From: Actinotalea fermentans ATCC 43279 = JCM 9966 = DSM 3133
GTDB lineage: Bacteria > Actinomycetota > Actinomycetes > Actinomycetales > Cellulomonadaceae
Direction of reading: 5' to 3'
Assembly (NCBI GenBank): GCA_000767215.1
Contig: AXCX01000014.1
Span: 1 to 33,741 of the forward strand
DNA length: 33,741 nt
The notes under the pieces were generated by a model that was given only the letters and a program-made list of their open reading frames with translations, did no database searches and was not told where the DNA came from. The translations under genes were made by a program, and so were the position numbers. Below are positions 9,289 to 17,225 of the stretch, piece by piece; the first letter of the stretch is position 1, and the number at the start of each line of letters is the position of its first letter.

Positions 9289-9294
9289 ATCATC
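9289..9294 (-). promoter_or_regulatory. -10 element of a probable leaderless GNAT transcript
   Basis: GATGAT on the minus strand (9294-9289), then 6 nt, then the ATG at 9282, with no SD in between. No clear -35 is seen. Confidence 0.45.
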
Positions 9295-9310
9295 GCAGCG
9301 CCCGACGCGC

Positions 9311-9326
9311 GGCGGGAGGTCCCGCC
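9311..9326. terminator. Hairpin between the PPDK-like gene and the GNAT gene
   Basis: GGCGGGA (9311-9317), GG, TCCCGCC (9320-9326) form a perfect stem 45 bp downstream of the PPDK-like stop codon and upstream of the GNAT -10. It is placed to separate the two minus-strand transcription units. Confidence 0.55.
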
Positions 9327-9371
9327 CGCCGCTGCCCCTTGTCCCGGGGCGTCTGGGGCCCGCGGGGACGG

Positions 9372-11930
9372 TCAGCGGCACACCACGCGCTGCGTCGCGA
9401 CGTCGGAGGAGACCTGCAGGCCAGGCGTCGACACGACGTGCAGCACGTGCGACAGCCGGGCGCTCTCGGGCGAGATCACCGCCAGCTCGTTCGGGCGGTC
9501 CCACAGGAGCTCCGGACGGAACGTGACCCCGGACTCCCCGTCGAACAGCGCGACGTAGAAGATGCCGGCCTCGACCAGGTCCTGGAAGAAGTGGCTGCCG
9601 TAGGAGAGCTCGGGCATGAACCCGGCACCCGGCGCCGAGAACTCCGCCAGCACGGCCATCGTCGAGATCTCCGCGAAGCGGACCGGCACGCCCAGGGCGG
9701 GCGTCGTCGTGCCCCACCGGCCCGGGCCGAGCAGCATCACGGACTCACCGCGCAGGGCGGAGTTGAGTCGCCCGATGTGCCGCGCGACCTCGTACCTGTC
9801 GCGCTGGTCGAGGTCCAGGTACTCGGCGGGGCGCACCGCGATCACCTTGTCCAGCGGGATGCGCACGTTGCCCCCCATGAAGCGACCTTCGCTCAGGAAG
9901 ACGCACGAGCCCGGGTCGATGGTCTCCGGCATCGCCACCGGCGCTCCGACCCCGCGCGTCTGCAGCGGACGGCACTGCAGGACGTTGACGCTGAACGACC
10001 CGTCGGCGCGGAAGTTGACGGTGAACTCCACGTCGACTGGGTGCTCGTACGCCGCGGACAGGATGGCGAGCACGTCCCGGAGGACCGCCGGCAGCTCCGT
10101 CTCCTCCAGCACGCGTCGGAAGTCGAGCAGGTGCGACCGCGCGCTCTCCCCCCTGCCCCGCTCGCGCGCCCGGGAGGCCGCGGCCTCGTCGACGCGCGCG
10201 AAGAGCCCGGGATCGGCCTTGAGCTCCCCCGCGAGCACCTCCTCGAGACCGCGGCTGCGCCAGGTGTTCTCCCGCAGCGAGAGCACGTCGACCCCGCGCT
10301 GGGAGTACTTCTTCTCGTCGCCGTAGCTCATCGGCGGCAGCCGGAGCGGGTCGTCCAGGCACACGATCTTGGCGTAGTCGCCGACGGTGCGGTCCACCGC
10401 CCGGGTGCCCAGGCCGAGGACGAGTCGGACCATGCCCGCCTCGGCGTCGACCGACGGGTCCCAGATGTACAGGTTCTGGGAGTTCCCGACCCCCGCGAGG
10501 TGCGGGTAGTAGTCGTCGCCGTGCTGGTCGCCCGAGACGCGCTGGACCAGGATGGCCATCTGCTCGTCGCGGTCGACGAGGCCTCGCGCGGCGCGGTAGT
10601 CCAGCGCCTCCTCGCTCATCGCGCTCGCGTAGACCTGCCGGACCGCGTTCTCGAAGGCCTTGTAGCGTTCCTCGGGCGTCCCCTGGTTGACGCACCACAC
10701 GCTGTCGTACTTCCCCGCGAACGCGTTGCCGAAGTCGTCCTCGAGGAGCGAGCTGGAGCGGACGATGATCGGCGACTGGCCGAAGTACTCCAGCATCTCC
10801 ATGAACTGCTCGCGGATGTTCGTCGGGAACACCCCGTGCAGAAGCTTCTCGCGCAGCTCGGGCGCGTGCGCGTGGAAGCCCTCGCGGGTGCGCTGACGTG
10901 CGCGGATGGGCCACCAGCCGTTCTGCACGATGTACGTGTAGAAGACGTCAGAACCCAGGTAGTACGAGTCGTGGGGCTCGAGGTACCGCGCGAGCCGCGA
11001 CCCGCCGTCATGCTCGAGGATGCGGCGCGCCAGGAGCATGCCGACGCTCTTGCCGCCGATCAGGCCGGTGCCCACCTCCCGGGACGCGATCGACAGCAGG
11101 TCCTCGAGCGTGAAGTAGCGACCGGCCAGCTCGGACATCCGGGACGAGCCACCGATGACCATGCGCATGAGCGAGAGCGCGGCCGCGTGCTGGGCGTGCT
11201 CCGGCAGCTCGAGCGCGTCCCGTGCGCGGTCGAACGCGATCGCCCACGGGTCGCGCCGGGCGCCGGAGCGGCGCAGCCGCGAGAACAGCTCGGCCGCCTC
11301 GGCGGACGCGGTGATGCAGACCGCGTCGTCGCCGGTGATGAGGTTCGGGAAGAACATCGTCGGCGAGTACCGCTGCCAGACCTTGAGCGGGTGGACGTAC
11401 GTGCGGCCGTCGATGCGGTAGAGGTCGAGCAGGAGCTGGGTCGTCTCCCGGATGCTCGCCACGGTGCCGAACGTGTGCTCGTCGCGGCGCAGCGCGAAGT
11501 AGGCGATCGTGTCGAGCTCGTACAGGAACGGGCACGTCACCTTGAAGAAGTTGCCGATCATGAGGTCGGAGTGCCAGTACCGCAGGAGGTCGGTCAGCGC
11601 GTCGAACACGTAGAAGACGCCGGGCCCCTCCCCCGCGACGAGCTCGTGCACGTCCGTCGCGAAGCGCTCGAAGCCCTGGGACGCGTCGACGTCGACCCGC
11701 ACGGCCCGGGGGTCGTCGACGAGCGGCTCGTGGTCGCCGAACCGCACGTAGACCAGCCGGCGCCCGCCCGTCAGGGTGGCCTCGACGAAGGCGTCCACGG
11801 CGGCCCGGTAGTCGTCGACGGCGTCGACCTGCCACACGACGTTGTCGCCCAGCCGCAGCCCGTCGATGACGGTGTCGACGCCTCGGGAGCCCGTCGTGAT
11901 GCGACCGTGCGCGGCCATCGCGGCTGTCAT
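9372..11930 (-). CDS. PEP synthase/PPDK-type ATP-grasp protein with a KaiC-like N-terminal domain
   Basis: Protein of 852 aa. Residues about 10-230 read like a RecA/KaiC-type domain (ITTGSRGVDTVIDGLRLGDN), but the expected P-loop GxxGxGKT is replaced by VDAVDDYR, so ATP binding there is doubtful. From about 285 to 640 lies the ATP-grasp domain of PEP synthase/PPDK: IGGKSVGML (K294), IIVRSSSLLEDDFGNAF (R391) and VEFTVNFRADG. The phosphohistidine swivelling domain and the PEP/pyruvate barrel are absent. The C-terminus has a distinctive LLGPGRWGTTTPALG and SYGSHFFQD region. It cannot be a complete PEP synthase; it may phosphorylate or activate some other substrate. The start at 11930 is preferred over an upstream ATG that overlaps the divergent gene; CATGAT lies 6 nt before it. 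Confidence 0.75.
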   Translation of the reverse strand: MTAAMAAHGRITTGSRGVDTVIDGLRLGDNVVWQVDAVDDYRAAVDAFVEATLTGGRRLVYVRFGDHEPLVDDPRAVRVDVDASQGFERFATDVHELVAGEGPGVFYVFDALTDLLRYWHSDLMIGNFFKVTCPFLYELDTIAYFALRRDEHTFGTVASIRETTQLLLDLYRIDGRTYVHPLKVWQRYSPTMFFPNLITGDDAVCITASAEAAELFSRLRRSGARRDPWAIAFDRARDALELPEHAQHAAALSLMRMVIGGSSRMSELAGRYFTLEDLLSIASREVGTGLIGGKSVGMLLARRILEHDGGSRLARYLEPHDSYYLGSDVFYTYIVQNGWWPIRARQRTREGFHAHAPELREKLLHGVFPTNIREQFMEMLEYFGQSPIIVRSSSLLEDDFGNAFAGKYDSVWCVNQGTPEERYKAFENAVRQVYASAMSEEALDYRAARGLVDRDEQMAILVQRVSGDQHGDDYYPHLAGVGNSQNLYIWDPSVDAEAGMVRLVLGLGTRAVDRTVGDYAKIVCLDDPLRLPPMSYGDEKKYSQRGVDVLSLRENTWRSRGLEEVLAGELKADPGLFARVDEAAASRARERGRGESARSHLLDFRRVLEETELPAVLRDVLAILSAAYEHPVDVEFTVNFRADGSFSVNVLQCRPLQTRGVGAPVAMPETIDPGSCVFLSEGRFMGGNVRIPLDKVIAVRPAEYLDLDQRDRYEVARHIGRLNSALRGESVMLLGPGRWGTTTPALGVPVRFAEISTMAVLAEFSAPGAGFMPELSYGSHFFQDLVEAGIFYVALFDGESGVTFRPELLWDRPNELAVISPESARLSHVLHVVSTPGLQVSSDVATQRVVCR

Positions 11931-11936
11931 GGGGGA

Positions 11937-11949
11937 ATCATGGCAGGCT
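11937..11949. promoter_or_regulatory. Back-to-back -10 elements between divergent starts
   Basis: Only 26 bp separate the ATG at 11930 (-) from the ATG at 11957 (+). CATGAT (11942-11937, minus strand) is 6 nt before the first; CAGGCT (11944-11949, plus strand) is 7 nt before the second. Both would give leaderless mRNAs, and each -35 region must lie inside the other gene. Confidence 0.4.
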
Positions 11950-11956
11950 GTGGCCC

Positions 11957-12223
11957 ATGGCCGACCGCTCCCCCGACCGCTCCCCCGACGACGACGCACC
12001 CGAGGAGAAGGTCGGCCCGACGCCCCTGACCGAGCGCTGGTGGTGGACGGGCGGCGCGCTCACCCTCGTCGGTGTCGTCGTCATCGGCTGGCAGTGGGAC
12101 GTCATCGCCAAGGGCGATGCGATCGCCGCGACGTGGGCGGTCGTCGGCCTCGGCGCCGTCGCGGTCGTGGCCGGCCTCAGGTGGATCTGGCGCGACAGGC
12201 CGCGCCGCACCAGCGACGACTGA
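11957..12223 (+). CDS. Small two-helix membrane protein
   Basis: This 88-aa protein has an acidic N-terminal tail (ADRSPDRSPDDDAPEEKVG), two hydrophobic segments (about 31-47, GGALTLVGVVVIGWQW, and 57-75, AATWAVVGLGAVAVVAGLRW) and a basic C-terminus (RDRPRRTSDD). This predicts a small inner-membrane protein with both ends in the cytoplasm. I recognise no family. Codon use is typical of the region. It diverges from the PPDK-like gene and converges on pyc. The last codons and the stop lie in the first copy of an 18-bp tandem duplication. Confidence 0.7.
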   Translation: MADRSPDRSPDDDAPEEKVGPTPLTERWWWTGGALTLVGVVVIGWQWDVIAKGDAIAATWAVVGLGAVAVVAGLRWIWRDRPRRTSDD

Positions 12224-12245
12224 GCCCTCCGCGACGACTGAGCCC
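12213..12245 (+). repeat. 18-bp tandem duplication across a stop codon
   Basis: GCGACGACTGAGCCC occurs at 12213-12227 and again at 12231-12245, with a period of 18 bp. The first copy contains the stop codon of the small membrane protein gene; the second lies in the gap before the pyc 3' end. Its frame is preserved (6 codons), so the second copy repeats the codons of the C-terminal end plus a second in-frame stop. Confidence 0.7.
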
Positions 12246-12265
12246 GACGACGGACGCGCATCGTC

Positions 12266-15200
12266 CTAGGCGATGACCATCACCAGGTCGCCGCCCTCGA
12301 GCTGCTGGACGTTCGCGATCGCGACGCGGCGGACGGTGCCCGCGACCGGCGTCGTGATTGCAGCCTCCATCTTCATCGCCTCGATGGTCGCCACGGTCTG
12401 ACCCGCCTGGACCTTCTGCCCCTCGAGGACGGTCGGGGTGACCGCGCCGGCGAAGGGGGCGGCGATCTGGCCCGGGTGCCCCGGGTCCGCCTTCTCGGCC
12501 ATCGCCTGGTCGACCTCGACCGTGCGGTCCCTGACCTGGATGGGGCGCAGCTGGCCGTTCAGGGTGAACATGACGGTGCGCATGCCCCGCTCGTCCGGCT
12601 CGCCGACGGCCTCGAGGCCCACCAGCAGGTGCACGCCGCGGTCCAGCTGGACCTCGACCTCGGACGTGGGCGTCATGCCGTACAGGTAGCGCTCGGTGTC
12701 CAGGACGCTGAGGTCACCGAAGCTCGCCCGGAACTGGCGGAACTCCTTGGTGGGCCCCGGGAAGAGCAGGTGGTTCAGCCGCTCACGCCGGGTCGCCGAG
12801 TCGCCGTCCAGGTCCGCGCGGTCCTGGTCGCTCAGCGGCACCTGACGCCGCCGCGGCGCACGGCCCTGCAGAGCGCGCGTGCGGAACGGCTCCGGCCAGC
12901 CGCCGGGCGGGTCCCCCAGCTCGCCCTCGAGGAAGCCGACGACCGAGTCCGGCACGTCGTACTCCTCGGGGTGCTCCGCGAAGTGCGCCGGGTCCGCCCC
13001 CCGCGCCACGAGGTGCAGCGCGAGGTCACCCACGACCTTGCTCGACGGCGTGACCTTGACCAGGCGGCCGAGGATCCGGTCGGCGGCCGCGTACATCGCC
13101 TCGATCTCCTCGAAGCGGTGCCCGAGCCCGAGCGCGATCGCCTGCTGACGCAGGTTCGACAGCTGTCCGCCCGGGATCTCGTGGTCGTAGACCCGGCCCG
13201 TCGGTCCGGGCAGGCCCGACTCGAACGGGCGGTAGACGCGGCGGATCGCCTCCCAGTACGGCTCCAGGTCGCACACCGCGCGCAGGCTCAGCCCGCTGTC
13301 ACGTTCGGTGTGCTCGACCGCGGCGACGAGCGCGGAGAGGGCCGGCTGGCTCGTCGTCCCGGCCATGGCGGCGCTGGCCGCGTCGACGGCGTCGACGCCG
13401 GCGTCGATGGCCGCGACGAGCGTCGCGAGCTGGCCGCCAGGCGTGTCGTGCGTGTGCAGGTGCACGGGGAGGTCGAACCGCTCGCGCAGGGCCGACACGA
13501 GCAGGCGTGCCGCGGGCGGCCGGAGCAGGCCGGCCATGTCCTTGATGGCCAGCACGTGGGCGCCGGCCTCGACGATCTGCTCGGCGAGGTGCAGGTAGTA
13601 GTCGAGCGTGTACAGGTCCTCGGCCGGGTCGGTGAGGTTGCCGGTGTAGCAGAGCGCCACCTCGGCGATCGACACGCCCTGCTCCCGCACGGCGTCGATG
13701 GCGGGACGCATCTGGGCGACGTCGTTCAGCGAGTCGAAGATCCGGAAGATGTCGATCCCGGTCGCCGACGCCTCGCGCACGAAGGCCCGCGTCACCTCCT
13801 CCGGGTACGGCGTGTAGCCCACGGTGTTGCGGCCGCGCAGCAGCATCTGCAGCGCGACGTTCGGCAGCGCCTCGCGCACCGCGGCGAGCCGCTCCCAGGG
13901 GTCCTCCCCGAGGAACCGCAGTGCGACGTCGTACGTGGCGCCGCCCCACGTCTCCATGCTGAGCAGGCCGGGCGTGAGCCGCGCGACGTAGGGCGCGACC
14001 TTCACGAGGTCGTGCGTGCGCACGCGCGTGGCGAGGAGCGACTGGTGGGCGTCGCGGAACGTGGTCTCCGTGACCGCCACGCCCGTCTGCTCGCGCAGCG
14101 CACGCGCGAAGCCCTCCGGCCCGAGCTCGAGGAGCCGTTGCCGGCTGCCCGCCGGTGCGGGGGCGGACAGGTCCACGGCGGGCAGCTTGCGCACCGCGTC
14201 CGGCAGGTCCGCGGGCGGCCCGTAGGGCCGGTTGACCGTGACGTCGCCGAGGTAGGTGAGCAGCCGCGTCCCGCGGTCAGCGCTGACGCGGGCGGCCAGC
14301 AGCTGCGGGCGCTCCTCGATGAACGAGGTGGACAGGTGCCCGGCGACGAACTCGTCGTCGGCGAGCACGGCCTGCAGGAACGGGATGTTCGTGCGGATGC
14401 CGCGGATGCGGAACTCCGCGAGTGCGCGCCGGGCGCGCCGGACGGCCGTCGGGAAGTCCCGGCCACGGCAGGTGAGCTTGACGAGCATCGAGTCGAAGTG
14501 GCCGGTCACCTCGGCGCCGGCGCTGGCCGTGGCGCCGTCCAGCCGGACGCCCGCGCCGCCCGGCGAGCGGTAGCCGACGATCCGCCCGGTGTCGGGCCGG
14601 AAGGCGTTCGCCGGGTCCTCCGTGGTGATGCGGCACTGCAGGGCGGCGCCGTTCACACGGACGCTCTCCTGGGCGATGCCCATCTCCGCGAGGGTCTCCC
14701 CCGACGCGATCCGCATCTGGGACTGGACGAGGTCGATGTCGGTGACCTCCTCGGTCACCGTGTGCTCGACCTGGATCCGGGGGTTCATCTCGATGAACAC
14801 GTGCTGACCGGCGCGATCGCCCACCGTGTCCACGAGGAACTCGACCGTGCCCGCGTTGACGTAGCCGATGCTGCGCGCGAAGGTCACGGCGTCCCGGCAC
14901 AGGGCGTCCCGCAGCGCGGGGTCCAGGTCGGGCGCCGGAGCGATCTCGATCACCTTCTGGTGGCGCCGCTGGACCGAGCAGTCGCGCTCGAACAGGTGCA
15001 CCACGTCCCCGCTCGCGTCGGCGAGGATCTGCACCTCGATGTGCCGGGGGCGCAGGACGGCGCGCTCGAGGAACACGGTCGGGTCACCGAAGGCGCCCTT
15101 GGCCTCGCGCATCGCCGCGGCGAGCGCCTGGGGCAGCCGTGCCGCGTCGTCGACCCGGCGCATGCCCCGTCCCCCGCCGCCGGCGACCGCCTTGACGAAC

Positions 15201-15664
15201 AGCGGGAAGCCGACCTCCTCGGCTGCGGCCACGAGCTCGTCGACGTCGGACGAGGGCGCCGACGAGGGCAGGACCGGGATGCCCGCAGCGCGAGCGGCCT
15301 GGAGCGCCTGGACCTTGTTGCCGGCGAGCTCGAGCACGTCGGCGGGCGGGCCGACGAACGTGATCCCGGCCTCGGCGCAGGCCCGCGCGAGCTCCGGGTT
15401 CTCCGACAGGAAGCCGTAGCCCGGGTAGACGGCATCGGCACCCGACTCGCGGGCGACCCGGATGATCTCCGCGACGTCGAGGTACGCGCGGACGGGGTGG
15501 CCCGGCTCGCCGATCGAGTAGGCCTCGTCGGCCTTCAGTCGGTGCTCGGAGTTGCGGTCCTCGTAGGGGAAGACAGCGACGGTCCGGGCTCCGAGCTCGT
15601 ATGCGGCACGGAAACCCCGGACCGCGATCTCGGCACGGTTGGCGACGAGCACCTTAGAGAACAC
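12266..15664 (-). CDS. pyc: Pyruvate carboxylase
   Basis: The enzyme carboxylates pyruvate to oxaloacetate with ATP and bicarbonate, the main anaplerotic step. It is a full single-chain protein of 1132 aa. The biotin carboxylase domain (about 1-450) has FSKVLVANRAEIAVRG, the glycine-rich VAGGGGRGMRRV loop, and EMNPRIQVEHTVTEEVT. The carboxyltransferase domain begins near TTFRDAHQSLLATRVRT (F536) and has ALCYTGNLTDP and HLHTHDTPGG. The biotin carrier domain ends the protein with EAMKMEA, biotinyl lysine K1098. I place the start at the GTG 15664, 5 nt after GAGGTGA, rather than at the GTG 15673, which lacks an RBS. The usual N-terminal NRGEIA reads NRAEIA here. It is transcribed alone. Confidence 0.97.
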   Translation of the reverse strand: MFSKVLVANRAEIAVRGFRAAYELGARTVAVFPYEDRNSEHRLKADEAYSIGEPGHPVRAYLDVAEIIRVARESGADAVYPGYGFLSENPELARACAEAGITFVGPPADVLELAGNKVQALQAARAAGIPVLPSSAPSSDVDELVAAAEEVGFPLFVKAVAGGGGRGMRRVDDAARLPQALAAAMREAKGAFGDPTVFLERAVLRPRHIEVQILADASGDVVHLFERDCSVQRRHQKVIEIAPAPDLDPALRDALCRDAVTFARSIGYVNAGTVEFLVDTVGDRAGQHVFIEMNPRIQVEHTVTEEVTDIDLVQSQMRIASGETLAEMGIAQESVRVNGAALQCRITTEDPANAFRPDTGRIVGYRSPGGAGVRLDGATASAGAEVTGHFDSMLVKLTCRGRDFPTAVRRARRALAEFRIRGIRTNIPFLQAVLADDEFVAGHLSTSFIEERPQLLAARVSADRGTRLLTYLGDVTVNRPYGPPADLPDAVRKLPAVDLSAPAPAGSRQRLLELGPEGFARALREQTGVAVTETTFRDAHQSLLATRVRTHDLVKVAPYVARLTPGLLSMETWGGATYDVALRFLGEDPWERLAAVREALPNVALQMLLRGRNTVGYTPYPEEVTRAFVREASATGIDIFRIFDSLNDVAQMRPAIDAVREQGVSIAEVALCYTGNLTDPAEDLYTLDYYLHLAEQIVEAGAHVLAIKDMAGLLRPPAARLLVSALRERFDLPVHLHTHDTPGGQLATLVAAIDAGVDAVDAASAAMAGTTSQPALSALVAAVEHTERDSGLSLRAVCDLEPYWEAIRRVYRPFESGLPGPTGRVYDHEIPGGQLSNLRQQAIALGLGHRFEEIEAMYAAADRILGRLVKVTPSSKVVGDLALHLVARGADPAHFAEHPEEYDVPDSVVGFLEGELGDPPGGWPEPFRTRALQGRAPRRRQVPLSDQDRADLDGDSATRRERLNHLLFPGPTKEFRQFRASFGDLSVLDTERYLYGMTPTSEVEVQLDRGVHLLVGLEAVGEPDERGMRTVMFTLNGQLRPIQVRDRTVEVDQAMAEKADPGHPGQIAAPFAGAVTPTVLEGQKVQAGQTVATIEAMKMEAAITTPVAGTVRRVAIANVQQLEGGDLVMVIA

Positions 15665-15700
15665 GCGGCTCACCTCGTGGTCGGCGGGTCGGGTGGCAGA

Positions 15701-15706
15701 ACGCTA
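15701..15706 (-). promoter_or_regulatory. Weak -10 candidate for pyc
   Basis: TAGCGT on the minus strand (15706-15701), the same hexamer as in the merR promoter, about 37 nt before the pyc GTG. No matching -35 is visible at 16-18 bp. Confidence 0.25.
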
Positions 15707-15818
15707 ACTGCTCGTGCGCGGTCGCGACGGAGCGTCCGCCCCACGGACCTCAAGCGCACGCCATGAACACGTCAAGCGACGTGCGCATGGGAGAAGAGTA
15801 CGTGCTGCCGGGACCGGC

Positions 15819-16400
15819 TCAGCCCGCGTGCCGGGCCCGACGGCGGACCGAGAGCTCGTCGTCGCCGTCCACGAGGGCCTCGCCGTCGTCCGCGCGCTCC
15901 GTGGGCAGCGAGGCGAGCGTTCCCTCGACCTCGCGCCACACCCGGCCCACCGCGATGCCGAAGACACCCTGGCCGCCCTGGACGAGGTCGATGACCTCGT
16001 CGGCGGAGGTGCACTCGTACACCGAGGCGCCGTCGCTCATGAGCGTGATCTGGGCCAGGTCCTCCACACCACGCTCGCGCAGGTGCCCGACGGCGGTGCG
16101 GATCTGCTGGAGGGAGACGCCGGTGTCCAGGAGGCGCTTGACCACCTTCAGGACGAGGATGTCGCGGAACGAGTAGAGCCGCTGCGTGCCGGACCCGCTG
16201 GCGGGCCGGATCGACGGCTCGACCAGGCCCGTGCGGGCCCAGTAGTCGAGCTGGCGGTAGGTGATCCCCGCGGCGCGGCAGGCCGTGGGCCCGCGGTAGC
16301 CGGTGGTCGTGTCCAGGTCCGGCAGGTCGTCACCGAAGAGAAGACCCTGGGCGCGCTGCGGGATGCCGGCAGTCTCCGGCATCGTCTCTCCGGTGCTCAC
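15819..16400 (-). CDS. MerR-family regulator, orthologous in context to Rv1830
   Basis: This 193-aa protein has an N-terminal MerR winged helix starting near YRGPTACRAAGITYRQLDYWARTGLVEPSIRPASGSGTQRLYSFRDILVLKVV, followed by a helical dimerisation and effector part (RLLDTGVSLQQIRTAVGHLRERG). The C-terminal part around SDGASVYECTSADEVIDLVQGGQGVFGIAVGRVWREVEG is characteristic of the actinobacterial group next to the garA cluster. The GTG at 16400 has GGGGAG 6 nt upstream. It is the last of the garA-ftsR-DUF151-merR series, matching Rv1827-Rv1830. A promoter with a palindromic spacer lies upstream, as for autoregulated MerR proteins. Confidence 0.88.
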   Translation of the reverse strand: MSTGETMPETAGIPQRAQGLLFGDDLPDLDTTTGYRGPTACRAAGITYRQLDYWARTGLVEPSIRPASGSGTQRLYSFRDILVLKVVKRLLDTGVSLQQIRTAVGHLRERGVEDLAQITLMSDGASVYECTSADEVIDLVQGGQGVFGIAVGRVWREVEGTLASLPTERADDGEALVDGDDELSVRRRARHAG

Positions 16401-16456
16401 GCGCCGCTCCCCTCGTCCGCCCCGGCCAGCGCCGTAGGTCGATGATCTCACCGATC

Positions 16457-16485
16457 ACGCTATGGCCGGCCCCTGGGGCCGTCAA
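16457..16485 (-). promoter_or_regulatory. merR promoter with palindromic spacer (candidate MerR operator)
   Basis: On the minus strand TTGACG (16485-16480), a 17-bp spacer and TAGCGT (16462-16457). The spacer region holds the perfect inverted repeat GGCCCC-T-GGGGCC (16468-16480), between the -35 and -10 as in MerR-type promoters. Transcription would start near 16450, giving a leader of about 50 nt. Confidence 0.6.
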
Positions 16486-16525
16486 CGACGCCACGCGGGC
16501 GCGCGACGGCGTGTTTCGCGGTCCA

Positions 16526-16548
16526 AGTCTCAATCTTCGGTTGAACCT
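16526..16548. promoter_or_regulatory. Inverted repeat upstream of the merR promoter
   Basis: AGTCTCAA (16526-16533), 7 nt, TTGAACCT (16542-16548 with 16541), an imperfect inverted repeat with 6 of 8 positions symmetric. It lies in an AT-richer patch about 40 bp upstream of the merR -35 and may be a second regulator site, for example for FtsR or the MerR protein. Confidence 0.35.
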
Positions 16549-16603
16549 GATGGTTGTGTCCGATGTGGGCCGAATTCGCCCGTTTCGGCGTCAGGTCGCG
16601 GCG

Positions 16604-17119
16604 TCAGGAGCTGGGGCCCTTGTCGCCCTCGTCCGTGCCGACGAAGTCGTCCGCGTTCACCGTGTCGAGGAACGCGCGGAACTCCTCCACCTCCTCGTCC
16701 TCGTCGCTCGCCGCGTCCTGCACGTCGAGCGCCGAGTCCTCCAGCACCGAACGCTCGCAGAGCACCGGACTGGACGTGCGCACCGCCAGGGCGATCGCGT
16801 CGGACGCCCGCGAGTCGATGCGCCGTCCGTCGCCGAGCACGAGCTCGGCGTGGAAGACGCCGTCGATGAGGGCGACGATCTCGACGCGCTCCAGCACCGC
16901 GCCGAGCGACTGCAGGACGGAGGCCAGCAGGTCGTGCGTCATCGGGCGAGGCGGGACGACGCCCGCCTGGCCGGCCGCGATCGCCTGGCCCTCCGTCAGC
17001 CCGACGACGATCGGGAGCACCCGCCCGCCGGCCATGTCGAGGAGCAGCACCACGACCTGGTCGAGCGGCACCTGGCGCCGCACTCCCAGCACCTGCAGCT
17101 CGACGAGGTCCTCGTGCAT
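16604..17119 (-). CDS. DUF151 (bifunctional nuclease-fold) protein
   Basis: The 171-aa protein has the DUF151/BFN domain through most of its length: VELQVLGVRRQVPLDQVVVLLL, LPIVVGLTEGQAIAAGQAGVVPPRPMTHDLL, and VFHAELVLGDGRRIDSRASDAIALAVRTSSPV. The C-terminal tail is strongly acidic (ASDEDEEVEEF). Some family members have been reported to cleave nucleic acid; the role of the actinobacterial protein (Rv1829 context) is unsettled. The ATG at 17119 is preceded by TAGCGT at 7 nt and no SD, suggesting a leaderless start. It lies between ftsR and the MerR gene on the same strand. Confidence 0.88.
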   Translation of the reverse strand: MHEDLVELQVLGVRRQVPLDQVVVLLLDMAGGRVLPIVVGLTEGQAIAAGQAGVVPPRPMTHDLLASVLQSLGAVLERVEIVALIDGVFHAELVLGDGRRIDSRASDAIALAVRTSSPVLCERSVLEDSALDVQDAASDEDEEVEEFRAFLDTVNADDFVGTDEGDKGPSS

Positions 17120-17126
17120 ACCGCTC

Positions 17127-17132
17127 ACGCTA
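17127..17132 (-). promoter_or_regulatory. -10 element before the DUF151 gene
   Basis: TAGCGT on the minus strand (17132-17127), 7 nt before the ATG at 17119, with no SD. This is the same hexamer as in the merR promoter. The -35 is weak. Confidence 0.35.
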
Positions 17133-17225
17133 CGACTCCGGCGCGACGAGAGCACCCCTTCCGCCCGGCCTAGCCGTGTCCAGGGAGGCGGTGTCGGCGT
17201 CGACCGTCCGCGGCCGTCGCCCGGC

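Noticed and set aside
11931-11999. Upstream start for the PPDK-like gene at 11999
   Set aside because: It would overlap the divergent small membrane protein gene and adds a Gly/Arg-rich tail without conservation; the ATG at 11930 has a -10 element 6 nt upstream.
9339-12029. Open frame of about 900 codons on the + strand opposite the PPDK-like gene
   Set aside because: Antisense shadow; the minus-strand protein has clear ATP-grasp motifs. No motif exists in the + frame.
12476-15766. Very long open frame of about 1100 codons on the + strand opposite pyc
   Set aside because: Antisense shadow of a high-GC gene. It has no recognisable motif, is rich in Arg/Gly/Ala/His, and the minus strand encodes an intact pyruvate carboxylase with all catalytic blocks.
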